Positions 34,156 through 44,498 of a stretch of DNA of 64,000 nucleotides are shown piece after piece. A model generated the notes under the pieces. It was given only the letters and a program-made list of their open reading frames with translations. It made no database searches and was not told the origin of the DNA. Each line of letters opens with the position of its first letter. Positions within the stretch are counted from its first letter, which is position 1. The translations under genes were made by a program, and so were the position numbers. Source of the stretch: Streptomyces brevispora (lineage in GTDB: Bacteria; Actinomycetota; Actinomycetes; Streptomycetales; Streptomycetaceae); contig NZ_VIWW01000001.1 in assembly GCF_007829885.1 (NCBI RefSeq), positions 3,224,001 to 3,288,000 on the forward strand. Direction: 5' to 3'.

Positions 34156-36401
34156 GCCTGGACACGGTCAAGCACGCGGCCGAAACCCCGGACACCGAGC
34201 AGCCCTGGAAGGAGCTCGGCCTCAAGGAGGACGAGTACGCCAAGGTCCGCGAGATCCTGGGCCGCCGTCCCACCGGCGCCGAGCTCGCCATGTACTCCGT
34301 GATGTGGTCCGAGCACTGCTCCTACAAGAGCAGCAAGGTCCACCTCAAGCAGTTCGGCGAGAAGGTGCCCGACAACGACGCGATGCTCGTCGGCATCGGC
34401 GAGAACGCCGGTGTGGTCGACGTCGGGCAGGGTTACGCGGTCACCTTCAAGGTCGAGTCGCACAACCACCCCTCGTACATCGAGCCCTACCAGGGCGCGG
34501 CCACCGGAGTCGGCGGCATCGTCCGCGACATCCTCGCGATGGGCGCCCGCCCGGTCGCGGTCGTCGACCCGCTGCGCTTCGGCGCGGCCGACCACCCCGA
34601 CACCAGGCGCGTCCTGCCGGGCGTCGTCGCGGGCATCGGCGGCTACGGCAACTGCCTGGGCCTGCCGAACATCGGCGGCGAGGTCGTCTTCGACGCCTGC
34701 TACCAGGGCAACCCGCTCGTCAACGCCGGCTGCATCGGCGTGATGAGGCACGAGGACATCCACCTGGCCCAGGCCTCCGGCCCCGGCAACAAGGTCATCC
34801 TCTACGGCGCCCGCACCGGCGGCGACGGCATCGGCGGCGTCTCGGTGCTGGCCTCGGAGACGTTCGAGTCGACCGGCCCGGCCAAGCGCCCGGCCGTCCA
34901 GGTCGGCGACCCGTTCCAGGAGAAGCTCCTCATCGAGTGCACCCTGGAGATCTTCAAGGAGAAGCTCGTCGCGGGCATCCAGGACCTCGGCGGTGCCGGG
35001 CTCTCCTGCGCCACGAGCGAGCTGGCCTCCGCGGGCTCCGGCGGCATGCGCGTCGAGCTGGACACCGTGCCGCTGCGCGACTCCTCCCTCTCGCCCGAGG
35101 AAATCCTCATGAGCGAGTCGCAGGAGCGCATGTGTGCGATCGTCGAGCCGCAGCACGTGGACCGCTTCCTGGAGATCTGCGAGAAGTGGGACGTCATCGC
35201 CACCGTCATCGGGGAGGTGACCGAGGGCTCGCAGCTGGAGATCTTCTGGCACGGCGAGCAGATCGTGGACGTGCCGCCGCGGTCCGTCGCCCACGAGGGC
35301 CCGACGTACCACCGCCCGTACGCCCGCCCGTCCTGGCAGGACGCGCTGCAGGCCGACGACGCCGGCAAGCTGGCCCGTCCGGTCAACGGCGCCGAGCTGC
35401 GCGAGCAGGTCCTGCGGCTGGTCTCGTCCCCGAACCAGGCCTCCAAGTCCTGGATCACGGACCAGTACGACCGCTTCGTGCAGGGCAACACCGTGCTCGC
35501 GATGCCCGAGGACGCCGGCATGGTCCGGATCGACGAGGAGTCCAACCTCGGCGTGGCCATGGCGACCGACGGCAACGGCCGGTACACGAAGCTCGACCCG
35601 TACACCGGTGCGCAGCTCGCGCTGGCGGAGTCGTACCGCAACGTCGCCGCCTCCGGCGCCAAGCCGCTCGCCATCTCGGACTGCCTGAACTTCGGTTCGC
35701 CCGAGGACCCGGACGTCATGTGGCAGTTCGCCGAGGCCACCCGTGGTCTGGCCGACGGCTGCCTGGAGCTCGGTACCCCGGTCACCGGCGGCAACGTGTC
35801 GCTGTACAACCAGACCGGCGACACGGCGATCCACCCGACGCCGGTCGTGGCCGTGCTCGGCGTGATCGACGACGTCACCCGGCGTACGCCGGTCGCCTTC
35901 GCGGAAGAGGGCCAGCTCCTCTACCTGCTCGGCGACACGCACGAGGAGTTCGGCGGCTCGGCCTGGTCCGAGGTCGTCCACGACCACCTCGGCGGCATGC
36001 CGCCCAAGGTGGACCTCGGCCGCGAGAAGCTGCTCGGCGAGATCCTGATCTCAGCCTCCCGCGACGGCATGATCGACGCGGCGCACGACCTGTCCGACGG
36101 CGGTCTGATCCAGGCGGTCACCGAGTCCTGCCTGCGCGGCGGCAACGGTGCCCGGCTGGTCGTGCCGGACGGACTGGACGCGTTCACCTTCCTGTTCTCC
36201 GAGTCGGCGGGACGCGCGATCGTCTCGATCCCGCGCAGCGAGGAGCTCCGCTTCAACGACATGTGCGGGGCGCGCGGTCTGCCCGTGGCCCGGATCGGTG
36301 TCGTGGACGGCGAGGAGATCGAGATCCAGGGCGAGTTCAGCATCCCGCTGAGCGAGCTGCGTACGGCGCACGAGGGGACGATCCCCGCGCTGCTCGCGTA
36401 G
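34152..36401 (+). CDS. purL: Phosphoribosylformylglycinamidine synthase subunit PurL (small type)
   Basis: 749 residues from ATG 34152. This ATP-dependent synthetase makes FGAM. Signatures: [55 protein letters not shown] and [14 protein letters not shown]. Length and domain order match the Bacillus-type enzyme that works with separate PurS and PurQ, both encoded just upstream. It ends 61 bp before a strong terminator. Confidence 0.98.
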   Translation: MSLDTVKHAAETPDTEQPWKELGLKEDEYAKVREILGRRPTGAELAMYSVMWSEHCSYKSSKVHLKQFGEKVPDNDAMLVGIGENAGVVDVGQGYAVTFKVESHNHPSYIEPYQGAATGVGGIVRDILAMGARPVAVVDPLRFGAADHPDTRRVLPGVVAGIGGYGNCLGLPNIGGEVVFDACYQGNPLVNAGCIGVMRHEDIHLAQASGPGNKVILYGARTGGDGIGGVSVLASETFESTGPAKRPAVQVGDPFQEKLLIECTLEIFKEKLVAGIQDLGGAGLSCATSELASAGSGGMRVELDTVPLRDSSLSPEEILMSESQERMCAIVEPQHVDRFLEICEKWDVIATVIGEVTEGSQLEIFWHGEQIVDVPPRSVAHEGPTYHRPYARPSWQDALQADDAGKLARPVNGAELREQVLRLVSSPNQASKSWITDQYDRFVQGNTVLAMPEDAGMVRIDEESNLGVAMATDGNGRYTKLDPYTGAQLALAESYRNVAASGAKPLAISDCLNFGSPEDPDVMWQFAEATRGLADGCLELGTPVTGGNVSLYNQTGDTAIHPTPVVAVLGVIDDVTRRTPVAFAEEGQLLYLLGDTHEEFGGSAWSEVVHDHLGGMPPKVDLGREKLLGEILISASRDGMIDAAHDLSDGGLIQAVTESCLRGGNGARLVVPDGLDAFTFLFSESAGRAIVSIPRSEELRFNDMCGARGLPVARIGVVDGEEIEIQGEFSIPLSELRTAHEGTIPALLA

Positions 36402-36461
36402 TTCTTCCCGAGCGGTGCCGCTCGCGTGACACTGTTCGGCGGGCACGTTGGCCGGCTGTCA

Positions 36462-36493
36462 CAGAAGTCCCGCCCGAACGGGCGGGACTTCTG
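36462..36493 (+). terminator. purSQL terminator
   Basis: cagaagtcccgccc and gggcgggacttctg pair perfectly (14 bp) around loop gaac, 60 bp after the purL stop. Confidence 0.85.
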
Positions 36494-36907
36494 TGCGTTG
36501 CCGACCGGCACGACGGGGCAGGGACGGTACGAGGCCCGGTGTCCGGGTGGTGCCGCCGGGGGTGTTCCTCACGCGCTCAGGTTCTGAGGAACGCGTACGA
36601 GGAAAACTCATGCGGGAAAGCACGCGCGAGGAAAACGGGTACGAGGAAAGTACGGAGAAGTAAGCGTGCGATCCGAGAAACACGTACGACGAAAAGACGA
36701 TCCATGGGGAAATCGTGCCCGTCCGCAAAGCGGCCATGGTGCTGTACCGGGTCTGCTGGATCGCCTCCTTTGTGAGGGTTGCCATCAGCGTCCTCGCCGG
36801 GCCGCCGGGAAGGGCCTTTTTCGGGCCTGCCGGGGCTCCCTCCACCGCGGCACGGTGCCGCTGCGGAAAACCGCTCCAAAAGAAAATGAACCCGGTCAAA
36901 TGTTCAT

Positions 36908-36929
36908 CCAGGAATAAGTTTCATCCTGG
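36908..36929 (+). promoter_or_regulatory. Palindromic operator candidate for the TetR gene
   Basis: ccagga and tcctgg are separated by 10 bp and lie 13 bp before the TetR start, overlapping the likely promoter. Placement fits autoregulation by the encoded repressor. Confidence 0.5.
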
Positions 36930-36941
36930 TACAGTGATGCC

Positions 36942-37580
36942 ATGACCGAGGGGCCGGGGCTGCGAGAGCGCAAGAAGATCCAGACGCGACGGCGTCTGCT
37001 GTTCGAGGCCGCAAAGCTCTTCACCGAGCGAGGCTTCGAACAGGTCTCGGTGGCGGAGATCGCCGAGGCGGCCGATGTGTCGAAGATGACGGTATTCAAC
37101 TACTTCGACAGCAAAGAGGACCTGGTCTTCGCGCCGATGGAGGAACACATCGGCGACGTCGCCGATGTGGTGCGGAACCGGGCGCCCGGTGAGTCCGCCG
37201 TGGCCGGTGTGCGCCGCCATTTCCTGGCCGCCATCGAGAACCGGGACCCCTCGGTGGGTGTGAGCGATTCGCCGGTGGCGCTCGGACTCCTTCAGCTGAT
37301 CCAGCAGACGCCCACGCTGCACATCAGGGCCCACGCCTTCTTCGGCCTCTCCCTCAACCAACTGACCGAGGTTCTCGTCGAGGAGGGGGAGGAGCCGACC
37401 ATCGCGCGTATCGCGGCCTCCCAGCTCATCGGTACCCGCAACGCCCTGATCACGGAGAACCACCGGCGGCTGCTGGCCGGGGAGCCGATCGAGGAGATCG
37501 CCGCGGACGCCGTGGTGATCGCCGGGCGCGGGTTCGACCTGCTGGAAAAGGGCCTGGGCGACTTCGCGACCCGGGTCTAG
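36942..37580 (+). CDS. TetR-family transcriptional regulator
   Basis: 212 residues from ATG 36942. The HTH is clear: RRRLLFEAAKLFTERGFEQV then SVAEIAEAADVSKMTVFNYF, with the conserved 'FNYFxSKEDLV' end. The ligand domain is helical (about 70-205) with no family I can name. No transporter or enzyme is divergent from it, so its target is either itself or a gene elsewhere. A palindrome overlaps its promoter. Confidence 0.92.
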   Translation: MTEGPGLRERKKIQTRRRLLFEAAKLFTERGFEQVSVAEIAEAADVSKMTVFNYFDSKEDLVFAPMEEHIGDVADVVRNRAPGESAVAGVRRHFLAAIENRDPSVGVSDSPVALGLLQLIQQTPTLHIRAHAFFGLSLNQLTEVLVEEGEEPTIARIAASQLIGTRNALITENHRRLLAGEPIEEIAADAVVIAGRGFDLLEKGLGDFATRV

Positions 37581-37716
37581 CCAGGGCGAGAGCCGAAAGC
37601 CCCGCCTGCCCCCTGCTCCGGCCCCTGGCCCGTATCCCGCCAGGACCTGCCCCGCACCCCCGAGCCCTCGTCTCGTCCCCCGCAGGCGCCGGGGGCGACA
37701 CCGTAGGCTCCTCGTC

Positions 37717-38517
37717 ATGCCGCCGTCCCAGAAGCGCGCCCGCCGCTACGACCCGGTCAGGACCCGCACCGCGGTCCTGGCGCAGTTCGCCCATGTCCGG
37801 GAAGCCGTCGGCGCCCTGACGCCCCAGCAGCTCGAAGGGCCGAGCGGTCTCGGCGACTGGGCGGTGCGTGAGCTCGCCGTCCATCTGGCCATGGCGCTCT
37901 CGCACGTCAGCCGGAACCTGGAGCTTCCCGAGCCGGCCCTCGCCAAGCCCGAGGTCACGCTCCTGGAGTGGCCGTTCTCGACCGCCGGGCGGGCCGAACG
38001 GATCGCGGCCGACACCGCGGACCTCGCCACCGGCCACCCGGATGTGGACGCGCTGTACGCGGAGGTCGCCGACCGGTTCGAGTCGCTCGTCACCGATGCC
38101 TCCGCGGACCGGCTGCTGCCCACCCGGGTCGGTGTGATGCGGCTCGGGGACTTCCTGGTCACCCGGACCGTGGAGCTTGTGGTCCACACGTACGACCTCA
38201 ACGAGGCGGCCGGGCTCGACATCCCGTACGACCGCCAGGCGCTCGCCGCCTGCACCCGGTTGCTCACCGACGCACTTGCGGAGAAGGCGCCGGGCGGTTC
38301 GGTCGAGGTGCGGGTCCCGCCGTTCGCCGTCGTCCAGTGCGTCCAGGGCCCGAAGCACACCCGGGGCACCCCGCCCAATGTCGTCGAGACCGATCCGGTC
38401 ACCTGGTTCCGGCTGGCCACCGGGCGTACGCGGTGGGCGCAGGCTCTCGACGCGGCGAAGGTCAGCGCCGGCGGCGAGCGGGCGGACCTCGCCGCGCTGC
38501 TGCCGCTGATGGGCTGA
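37717..38517 (+). CDS. Mycothiol-dependent maleylpyruvate isomerase/sterol-carrier-like protein
   Basis: 266 residues from ATG 37717. The first half is the DinB-like MDMPI N-terminal fold, with LEGPSGLGDWAVRELAVHLA and RTVELVVHTYDLNEA placing the His residues that can bind metal. The second half (about 180-266) resembles the SCP2-like extension (VETDPVTWFRLATGRTRWAQ). Mycothiol is the main thiol of actinobacteria. The substrate is unknown; 'sterol carrier family protein' is the usual label for this neighbour of purF. Confidence 0.8.
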   Translation: MPPSQKRARRYDPVRTRTAVLAQFAHVREAVGALTPQQLEGPSGLGDWAVRELAVHLAMALSHVSRNLELPEPALAKPEVTLLEWPFSTAGRAERIAADTADLATGHPDVDALYAEVADRFESLVTDASADRLLPTRVGVMRLGDFLVTRTVELVVHTYDLNEAAGLDIPYDRQALAACTRLLTDALAEKAPGGSVEVRVPPFAVVQCVQGPKHTRGTPPNVVETDPVTWFRLATGRTRWAQALDAAKVSAGGERADLAALLPLMG

Positions 38518-38995
38518 CGGGAACCGGACCGGTCGGTCGTACGGGACCGAGCACCACACCCTGTCCCGTGAGACCGGCCGATACCGGTCGGTCGCACGGG
38601 ACCGGGCACCGCACCCCGTCCCTCGCCGCCCCCGGCGGTAAACGCACTCGCCGGCCCGGCCCCCGAGGTGCCCCCTACCGGTCCCGCCGATGTGAGGCTC
38701 ACCACGAAACGAGCGTTCGGCCACCCCGCCGCGTGCCCCCTGGGGCGGGTTCACTGAGCGCCACGAACCGGTCCGCCGAGTCCCCGGCCCACCGGCCGGA
38801 ACCAGTCGTTATCCGGCCGTTGATCCGGGCGACGACTGCCCTGCGGCCCCTGCCGCCGCCGCCCGCCCTCGCGCCCTGATCACTCCGTGTGACCGTTCCG
38901 GACGCGTCCGGGGGAGGCTGCGGGGGCGCTTCCCCCGTGCTCCGGCAGGGTGTCCCCATTCGGACCAGTGGTTGATCTCGCCTACACTCGGTGGT
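38518..38995. other. purF upstream gap with a 39-bp direct repeat
   Basis: 38529-38567 and 38584-38622 are imperfect copies (ccggtcggtcgtacgggacc against ccggtcggtcgcacgggacc, then similar tails). No gene is seen. tacact at 38982-38987, about 9 bp before the purF start, could be a -10 for a message with a very short leader. Confidence 0.45.
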
Positions 38996-40522
38996 GTGCC
39001 TCGTGGTGATGGACGACTCAACCACGACCTGCTCCCCGGAGAGAAAGGCCCCCAGGACGCATGTGGCGTCTTCGGTGTCTGGGCTCCGGGCGAAGAGGTC
39101 GCCAAGCTCACCTATTTCGGACTGTATGCCCTGCAGCACCGTGGACAGGAGTCCGCGGGCATCGCAGTGAGCAACGGGTCCCAGATCCTGGTCTTCAAGG
39201 ACATGGGACTGGTCTCGCAGGTCTTCGACGAAACTTCTCTGGGATCGCTCCAGGGTCATATCGCGGTCGGTCATGCCCGCTACTCCACCACCGGTGCCTC
39301 GGTGTGGGAGAACGCGCAGCCGACGTTCCGTGCGACCGCGCACGGCTCGATCGCCCTGGGTCACAACGGCAACCTGGTCAATACGGCCCAGCTCGCCGAG
39401 ATGGTCGCCGACCTTCCGCGCAAGGACGGTCGCGCCACCCAGGTAGCCGCGACCAACGACACCGATCTGGTGACCGCGCTGCTCGCCGGCCAGACCGACG
39501 ACGAGGGCAAGCCGCTCACCATCGAGGAAGCCGCCACCAAGGTGCTCCCCGAGGTGAAGGGGGCCTTCTCCCTCGTCTTCATGGATGAGCACACCCTCTA
39601 CGCTGCCCGTGACCCGCAGGGCATCCGCCCGCTGGTTCTCGGCCGGCTGGAGCGCGGCTGGGTGGTGGCCTCCGAGTCCGCCGCCCTGGACATCTGCGGC
39701 GCCAGTTTCGTCCGCGAGATCGAGCCCGGCGAGCTCATCGCCATCGACGAGAACGGGCTGCGCACCTCCCGGTTCGCGGAAGCGAAGCCGAAGGGCTGCG
39801 TCTTCGAGTACGTCTATCTGGCCCGCCCCGACACCGACATCGCCGGGCGGAACGTCTACCTCTCCCGGGTGGAGATGGGCCGCCGACTGGCCGCCGAGGC
39901 CCCGGTCGAGGCCGATCTGGTCATAGCGACGCCGGAATCCGGTACGCCCGCCGCCATCGGTTACGCGGAGGCCAGCGGAATCCCGTTCGGCGCCGGACTG
40001 GTCAAGAACGCCTACGTCGGCCGGACCTTCATCCAGCCGTCCCAGACCATCCGCCAGCTGGGCATCCGCCTCAAGCTGAACCCGCTCAAGGAAGTCATCA
40101 AGGGCAAGCGCCTGGTGGTCGTCGACGACTCGATCGTCCGCGGCAACACCCAGCGCGCACTGGTCCGGATGCTCCGCGAGGCCGGCGCTGCCGAGATCCA
40201 CATCCGGATCTCGTCCCCGCCGGTGAAGTGGCCCTGCTTCTTCGGCATCGACTTCGCGACCCGCGCCGAGCTGATCGCCAACGGCATGACCGTCGACGAG
40301 ATCGCCACGTCGATGGGGGCCGATTCGCTCTCGTACATCTCGCTCGACGCGATGATCGAGGCGACGACCATCGACAAGCCGAATCTGTGCCGCGCCTGCT
40401 TCGACGGCGAGTACCCGATGGAGCTTCCGGACCCGGAGCTGCTCGGCAAGCAGCTGCTGGAGACCGAGCTGGCGGCAGGCCCTGCGGCGACCGCCGCGGC
40501 CGACGCGCTGCGCCGTCCGTGA
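38996..40522 (+). CDS. purF: Amidophosphoribosyltransferase
   Basis: 508 residues from GTG 38996. It makes phosphoribosylamine from PRPP and glutamine, the first committed purine step. After a short propeptide (to about residue 21) the catalytic Cys lies in DACGVFGVWAPG, as in the B. subtilis-type processed enzyme. Other marks: VGHARYSTTGAS, the PRPP loop VVVDDSIVRGNT, and Cys residues WPCFFGID and NLCRACF that bind the 4Fe-4S cluster. purM follows by 59 bp, so the two are probably co-transcribed. Confidence 0.97.
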   Translation: MPRGDGRLNHDLLPGEKGPQDACGVFGVWAPGEEVAKLTYFGLYALQHRGQESAGIAVSNGSQILVFKDMGLVSQVFDETSLGSLQGHIAVGHARYSTTGASVWENAQPTFRATAHGSIALGHNGNLVNTAQLAEMVADLPRKDGRATQVAATNDTDLVTALLAGQTDDEGKPLTIEEAATKVLPEVKGAFSLVFMDEHTLYAARDPQGIRPLVLGRLERGWVVASESAALDICGASFVREIEPGELIAIDENGLRTSRFAEAKPKGCVFEYVYLARPDTDIAGRNVYLSRVEMGRRLAAEAPVEADLVIATPESGTPAAIGYAEASGIPFGAGLVKNAYVGRTFIQPSQTIRQLGIRLKLNPLKEVIKGKRLVVVDDSIVRGNTQRALVRMLREAGAAEIHIRISSPPVKWPCFFGIDFATRAELIANGMTVDEIATSMGADSLSYISLDAMIEATTIDKPNLCRACFDGEYPMELPDPELLGKQLLETELAAGPAATAAADALRRP

Positions 40523-40581
40523 CCCGGACCGTCCGGCAGCCTTCCCCCAGCCCCGTATCTCCACACGAAAGATCCCAGGCA

Positions 40582-41655
40582 ATGTCTGAGACAACAGGTG
40601 CTTCCTACGCGGCAGCGGGCGTCGACATCGAGGCCGGCGACCGTGCCGTCGGGCTGATGAAGGAGTGGGTGAAGAAGACCCAGCGCCCCGAGGTCGCGGG
40701 CCTCGGCGGCCTCGGCGGCTTCGCCGGACTCTTCGACGCCTCCGCCCTCAAGCGTTACGAGCGTCCGCTGCTCGCCTCCGCCACCGACGGCGTCGGCACC
40801 AAGGTCGACCTCGCCCGCCAGATGGGCGTGTACGACACGATCGGCCACGACCTCGTCGGCATGGTCGTGGACGACCTGGTCGTCTGCGGCGCCGAACCGC
40901 TCTTCATGACCGACTACATCTGCGTCGGCAAGGTGCACCCCGAGCGTGTCGCGGCCATCGTGAAGGGCATCGCCGAAGGCTGTGTGCTCGCGGGCTGCGC
41001 CCTGGTCGGCGGCGAGACCGCCGAGCACCCCGGACTGCTCGGCCCGGACGACTTCGATGTCGCCGGCGCCGGTACGGGCGTGGTGGAGGCCGACCGCATG
41101 CTGGGCCCCGACCGCATCCGCAAGGGTGACGCGGTCATCGCGATGGCGTCGTCCGGTCTTCACTCCAACGGGTACTCACTCGTCCGCCACGTCGTCTTCG
41201 ACCGGGCCGGCTGGACGCTGGACCGCAAGGTCGAGGAGTTCGGCCGGACGCTCGGCGAGGAGCTCCTGGAGCCCACCAGGATCTACTCGCTGGACTGCCT
41301 GGCGCTGACCCGTACGACCGAGGTGCACGCCTTCAGCCACGTCACCGGCGGCGGCCTGGCCAGCAACCTGGCCCGGGTCATCCCGGACGGACTGCACGCG
41401 ACGGTGGACCGCTCCACCTGGACGCCCGGCGCGGTCTTCGACCTGGTGGGCAAGGCCGGTCAGGTCGAGCAGCTGGAGCTGGAGAAGACGCTCAACATGG
41501 GCGTCGGCATGATCGCGATCGTCCCGGCGGAGTCGGCCGACGCGGCCCTGACGACGCTGGCCGACCGCGGCATCGACTCCTGGATCGCCGGCGAGATCAC
41601 GGACCGCGGCGCGCACCTGACGGGCGCGGAGCTCGTGGGCGGGTACGCGCGCTGA
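40582..41655 (+). CDS. purM: Phosphoribosylformylglycinamidine cyclo-ligase
   Basis: 357 residues from ATG 40582. AIR synthetase, step 5. Signatures: LLASATDGVGTKVDLA, MVVDDLVVCGAEPLFMTDY, GGETAEHPGLL, MASSGLHSNGYSLVR and FSHVTGGGLASNLARVIP. The length is normal. It ends at a convergent terminator shared with the DUF3073 gene. Confidence 0.97.
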   Translation: MSETTGASYAAAGVDIEAGDRAVGLMKEWVKKTQRPEVAGLGGLGGFAGLFDASALKRYERPLLASATDGVGTKVDLARQMGVYDTIGHDLVGMVVDDLVVCGAEPLFMTDYICVGKVHPERVAAIVKGIAEGCVLAGCALVGGETAEHPGLLGPDDFDVAGAGTGVVEADRMLGPDRIRKGDAVIAMASSGLHSNGYSLVRHVVFDRAGWTLDRKVEEFGRTLGEELLEPTRIYSLDCLALTRTTEVHAFSHVTGGGLASNLARVIPDGLHATVDRSTWTPGAVFDLVGKAGQVEQLELEKTLNMGVGMIAIVPAESADAALTTLADRGIDSWIAGEITDRGAHLTGAELVGGYAR

Positions 41656-41748
41656 GCGCGGGCACGGAAAACGCCACCGGACGCCGGGCGGGTCGAAAGG
41701 ATCCGCCCGGTGAACGGGGACGGCACGCTCTCCGGATCGGGACAGCAC

Positions 41749-41783
41749 AGAACCCGGTCCGGGACAGGCCCGGACCGGGTTCT
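41749..41783. terminator. Bidirectional terminator between purM and DUF3073
   Basis: agaacccggtccggg and cccggaccgggttct form a perfect 15-bp stem with a 5-nt loop. Confidence 0.85.
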
Positions 41784-41797
41784 GAATCAGCGCGAGG

Positions 41798-42055
41798 TCA
41801 AGCGCCGCGGCGCTGTGACGACGGACCGGACTGGCCGTCCTCGTCCTCGTCATCGTCGTCGTTGTACAGATCCGCGTACTGTGCGTACGGGTCATCTTCC
41901 TCGTCGTCGTCCTCGAACGGCTCTGCGTTCGGTGGTTGACTCGAAGGTGATGCGCCCAGCTCATTGGCCAGACGCGACAGGTCAGTCCCGCCGCTGCTGT
42001 ACTTCAGCTGGCGGGCGACCTTTGTCTGCTTGGCCTTTGCCCGGCCGCGCCCCAT
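41798..42055 (-). CDS. DUF3073-family small acidic-tailed protein
   Basis: 85 residues from ATG 42055. The N-terminus MGRGRAKAKQTKVARQLKYS is the conserved core of DUF3073, rich in Lys/Arg and typical of nucleic-acid contact. The tail is strongly acidic (EDDDEEDDPYAQYADLYNDD, then DDDEDEDG) and probably disordered. The family is restricted to actinobacteria; function unknown. It is convergent with purM. Confidence 0.88.
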   Translation of the reverse strand: MGRGRAKAKQTKVARQLKYSSGGTDLSRLANELGASPSSQPPNAEPFEDDDEEDDPYAQYADLYNDDDDEDEDGQSGPSSQRRGA

Positions 42056-42369
42056 GGCTCGACCCCCTCGGTGACGGGGCTCGACGGCCCCAGAGTCTTG
42101 ACACGCGTTCATGTTTCAGGACGGACTCTCGGCAGAGAGACCGTGCCTGTAGAGCTTTAACGGTACCTGCTTCCGCGGCCATACGGTACGCCGCCCGCAT
42201 CACACGCCCCGGAAGAGGACCCGCGAGAAGCCCCGTCCTCGCTGGTCAACCGCGATTTTAACCTCTTCTGGGCATGCGACCCGCCGACCGGGGTGAGGCA
42301 TGTCTCCCCGGCCGGTGGGTACAGCTGGCCCTGTGCAGGGAATGACGCCCCGTAGGGCCTCCTGCGCGG
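42056..42369. other. Gap between DUF3073 and vdh
   Basis: It should hold the DUF3073 promoter and the vdh terminator. A possible stem (ggccct at 42328 with agggcc at 42354) lies just after the vdh stop. Nothing else is recognisable. Confidence 0.4.
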
Positions 42370-43470
42370 TCAGCGACGGAGGGCGTCGGCCATCCGCTGC
42401 TCGGCGATCCGGTCGGCCGCGGCAGCCGGCGGAATTCCATCGCTCTTCGCACGTGCGAATATGGCCAGCGTCGTGTCGAAGATCTTCGTCGCCTTGGCCC
42501 GGCACCGGTCGAAGTCGAAGCCGTGGAGCTCGTCGGCGACCTGGATGACACCGCCGGCGTTCACCACGTAGTCGGGCGCGTAGAGGATCGAGCGGTCCGC
42601 CAGGTCCTTCTCGACGCCCGGGTGCGCGAGCTGGTTGTTGGCCGCGCCGCACACCACCGAGGCGGTGAGCACCGCGACGGTGTCGTCGTTCAGCGCGCCG
42701 CCGAGCGCGCACGGGGCGTAGATGTCCAGACCCTCGGTGCGGATCAGCGCATCGGTGTCCGCAGCCACGGCGACCTCGGGGTGCTTCTCGGTGATCCGGC
42801 GCACGGACTCGTCCCGTACATCGGTGATCACGACCTGGGCGCCGTCCGACAGCAGGTGCTCGACCAGGTGGTGGCCGACCTTGCCGACTCCGGCGACCCC
42901 CACTTTTCGGCCACGCAGCGTCGGGTCCCCCCAGAGGTGCTGGGCCGAGGCCCGCATGCCCTGGAAGACGCCGAACGCGGTGAGCACCGAGGAGTCGCCG
43001 GCGCCGCCGTTCTCGGGGGAGCGGCCGGTGGTCCAGCGGCACTCGCGGGCCACGACGTCCATGTCGGCGACGTGCGTGCCGACGTCGCAGGCCGTCACGT
43101 AGCGGCCGCCGAGCGAGGCCACGGCCCGGCCGTAGGCCAGCAGCAGCTCGGTCCTGCGGGCGCCCTCGAACGCCTCCGGGTCACCGATGATGACGGCCTT
43201 GCCGCCACCGTGGTCGAGACCGGCCAGGGCGTTCTTGTACGACATGCCGCGCGCGAGGTTCAGCGCGTCCGCGACGGCCGCCTGCTCGGAGGCGTACGGA
43301 TAGAAACGGGTACCGCCCAGGGCCGGACCCAGGGCGGTGGAATGGATGGCGATGACGGCCTTGAGGCCGCTGGCACGGTCCTGACAGAGCACGACTTGTT
43401 CGTGGCCACCCTGGTCCGAGTGGAACAAGGTGTGCAGTGCGTCGACAGGCTCGCCGGTCACATCGGTCAC
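42370..43470 (-). CDS. vdh: Valine (branched-chain amino acid) dehydrogenase
   Basis: 366 residues from GTG 43470, preferred over TTG 43485 because TGGGAG lies 8 nt upstream and homologues begin (M)[15 protein letters not shown]. Glu/Leu/Val dehydrogenase fold: the catalytic Lys lies in [20 protein letters not shown], and the Rossmann motif [20 protein letters not shown] binds NAD. It deaminates valine, leucine and isoleucine and supplies acyl-CoA precursors for polyketides in streptomycetes. It is divergent from the hypothetical gene at 43653. Confidence 0.93.
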   Translation of the reverse strand: MTDVTGEPVDALHTLFHSDQGGHEQVVLCQDRASGLKAVIAIHSTALGPALGGTRFYPYASEQAAVADALNLARGMSYKNALAGLDHGGGKAVIIGDPEAFEGARRTELLLAYGRAVASLGGRYVTACDVGTHVADMDVVARECRWTTGRSPENGGAGDSSVLTAFGVFQGMRASAQHLWGDPTLRGRKVGVAGVGKVGHHLVEHLLSDGAQVVITDVRDESVRRITEKHPEVAVAADTDALIRTEGLDIYAPCALGGALNDDTVAVLTASVVCGAANNQLAHPGVEKDLADRSILYAPDYVVNAGGVIQVADELHGFDFDRCRAKATKIFDTTLAIFARAKSDGIPPAAAADRIAEQRMADALRR

Positions 43471-43652
43471 TGTGGTGACTCCCAATTACGAAGCGGCGGA
43501 AAGACTCTCCTGAAGGTGGGGAGAGCCTCGGACCGACCGGTACGGACGGTCCGTGGGCATGAGCTTAAGGCCGACCGTGCCGCAGGACCGGAGATCCGAT
43601 CCGGTGCCGTGGATGGCCCACGACCGGAGTACGGGCGTGACACGATCGCTGC

Positions 43653-44498
43653 ATGTCGGTGGTGTCTTCGGTGCTCGTCCCATACGCGTCCTACCTCCGG
43701 GTCTACGAGCCACTGGCGGCCTTCCCGGAGGCCGAGCGCGCCCACTGGGCCCGTTATGCGGGCCGTGCCGCCGTCCCCACGGCCCAGGACGAACTGCGCC
43801 GCTCGCTGGCCGCTCTGGCGGCGACCCCGCCGGTCGGCGTCCCGGTGCACGAGAGCGCCGACGCGTTCGTCGCCGAGGTGGACGGCGTGGTGTGCGTCTG
43901 CCCGTGGCGGACCCGGCTGCGCGGCTGGCTGGCGCTGGACGGGCTGGCGGACATGTTCCCCGGGCCGGTGCTCGACGCGGTGCTGCCGCCGGTGGTGCGC
44001 GGGCAGGCCCTCGCGGACCACGAGCGCTGGTCGGAACGCAATCCGGACGCCCGGCCCTGGATCAGGACGGCGGTGTGGCAGGTCCCGGTGCGCTGGTTCG
44101 TCCTCGTCTCGGACGAGGAGCGCGAGCACCGGGAGGCGGGCGAGGGCGGTGAGCCGGCCGTGCTGCGGTACCGGACGCCGATGGTCCAGGCCCGCCGCCG
44201 ACTGGCGCGGGCGCTGAAGACGCTGCGCGAGACGGTGGACGAGGGGCCGCTCACCGAGGGCCTGGTGGACGTCGGCCGCTGGCTGGAGGAGTTCCATCCG
44301 CGCGCGCTGGTCGAGCTGGACTACGGCGGGCTGGTGCACGCCCTGCCGGCGAGCCATCTCGCGGGGGACCGGAGCGCCGCCGATGTGGCCGAGGGCATCT
44401 CCGCGCTGCGGGCCGGTGACACCGAGGGGGCGAGTGAGGCGTACGCCCGTCTCTCGGAGCGCTGGAGGTCCGTAAGAGATCGTCAGTTCGCGAACTGA
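43653..44498 (+). CDS. Conserved actinobacterial hypothetical protein
   Basis: 281 residues from ATG 43653. I recognise it only as a conserved neighbour of vdh and bldC; no domain name is secure. It is soluble, with no signal or membrane helix, Arg-rich, and opens VLVPYASYLRVYEPLAAFPE. A central WIRTAVWQVPVRWFVLVSDE and a late HPRALVELDYGGLVHALP are well-ordered. It starts 182 bp from the vdh start, so the two share a divergent promoter region. No function is suggested. Confidence 0.8.
   Translation: MSVVSSVLVPYASYLRVYEPLAAFPEAERAHWARYAGRAAVPTAQDELRRSLAALAATPPVGVPVHESADAFVAEVDGVVCVCPWRTRLRGWLALDGLADMFPGPVLDAVLPPVVRGQALADHERWSERNPDARPWIRTAVWQVPVRWFVLVSDEEREHREAGEGGEPAVLRYRTPMVQARRRLARALKTLRETVDEGPLTEGLVDVGRWLEEFHPRALVELDYGGLVHALPASHLAGDRSAADVAEGISALRAGDTEGASEAYARLSERWRSVRDRQFAN

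Larger units (their letters stand above)
36402..36941. other. Gap after purL: terminator, purine-rich repeats, TetR promoter
   Basis: The terminator lies at 36462. From 36580 to 36705 a purine-rich degenerate repeat (acgaggaaa, gcgaggaaaac, acgacgaaaag) recurs. From 36715 a short frame (GTG, 76 codons) runs to the TetR start but lacks any recognisable protein, and an antisense frame of 146 codons is likewise unconvincing. I see no reliable gene here. Confidence 0.5.

Noticed and set aside
33975..36775. Long open frames in other phases across purL (670 and 823 codons)
   Set aside because: The purL frame has all family motifs; the others are compositional shadows.
36459..36945. Short frames on both strands between purL and the TetR gene
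   Set aside because: No recognisable protein, repeat-derived composition, and no consistent ribosome-binding site; left as non-coding.
38699..40594. 631-codon antisense frame over purF
   Set aside because: No domain or ribosome-binding site, and it opposes a clear purF.
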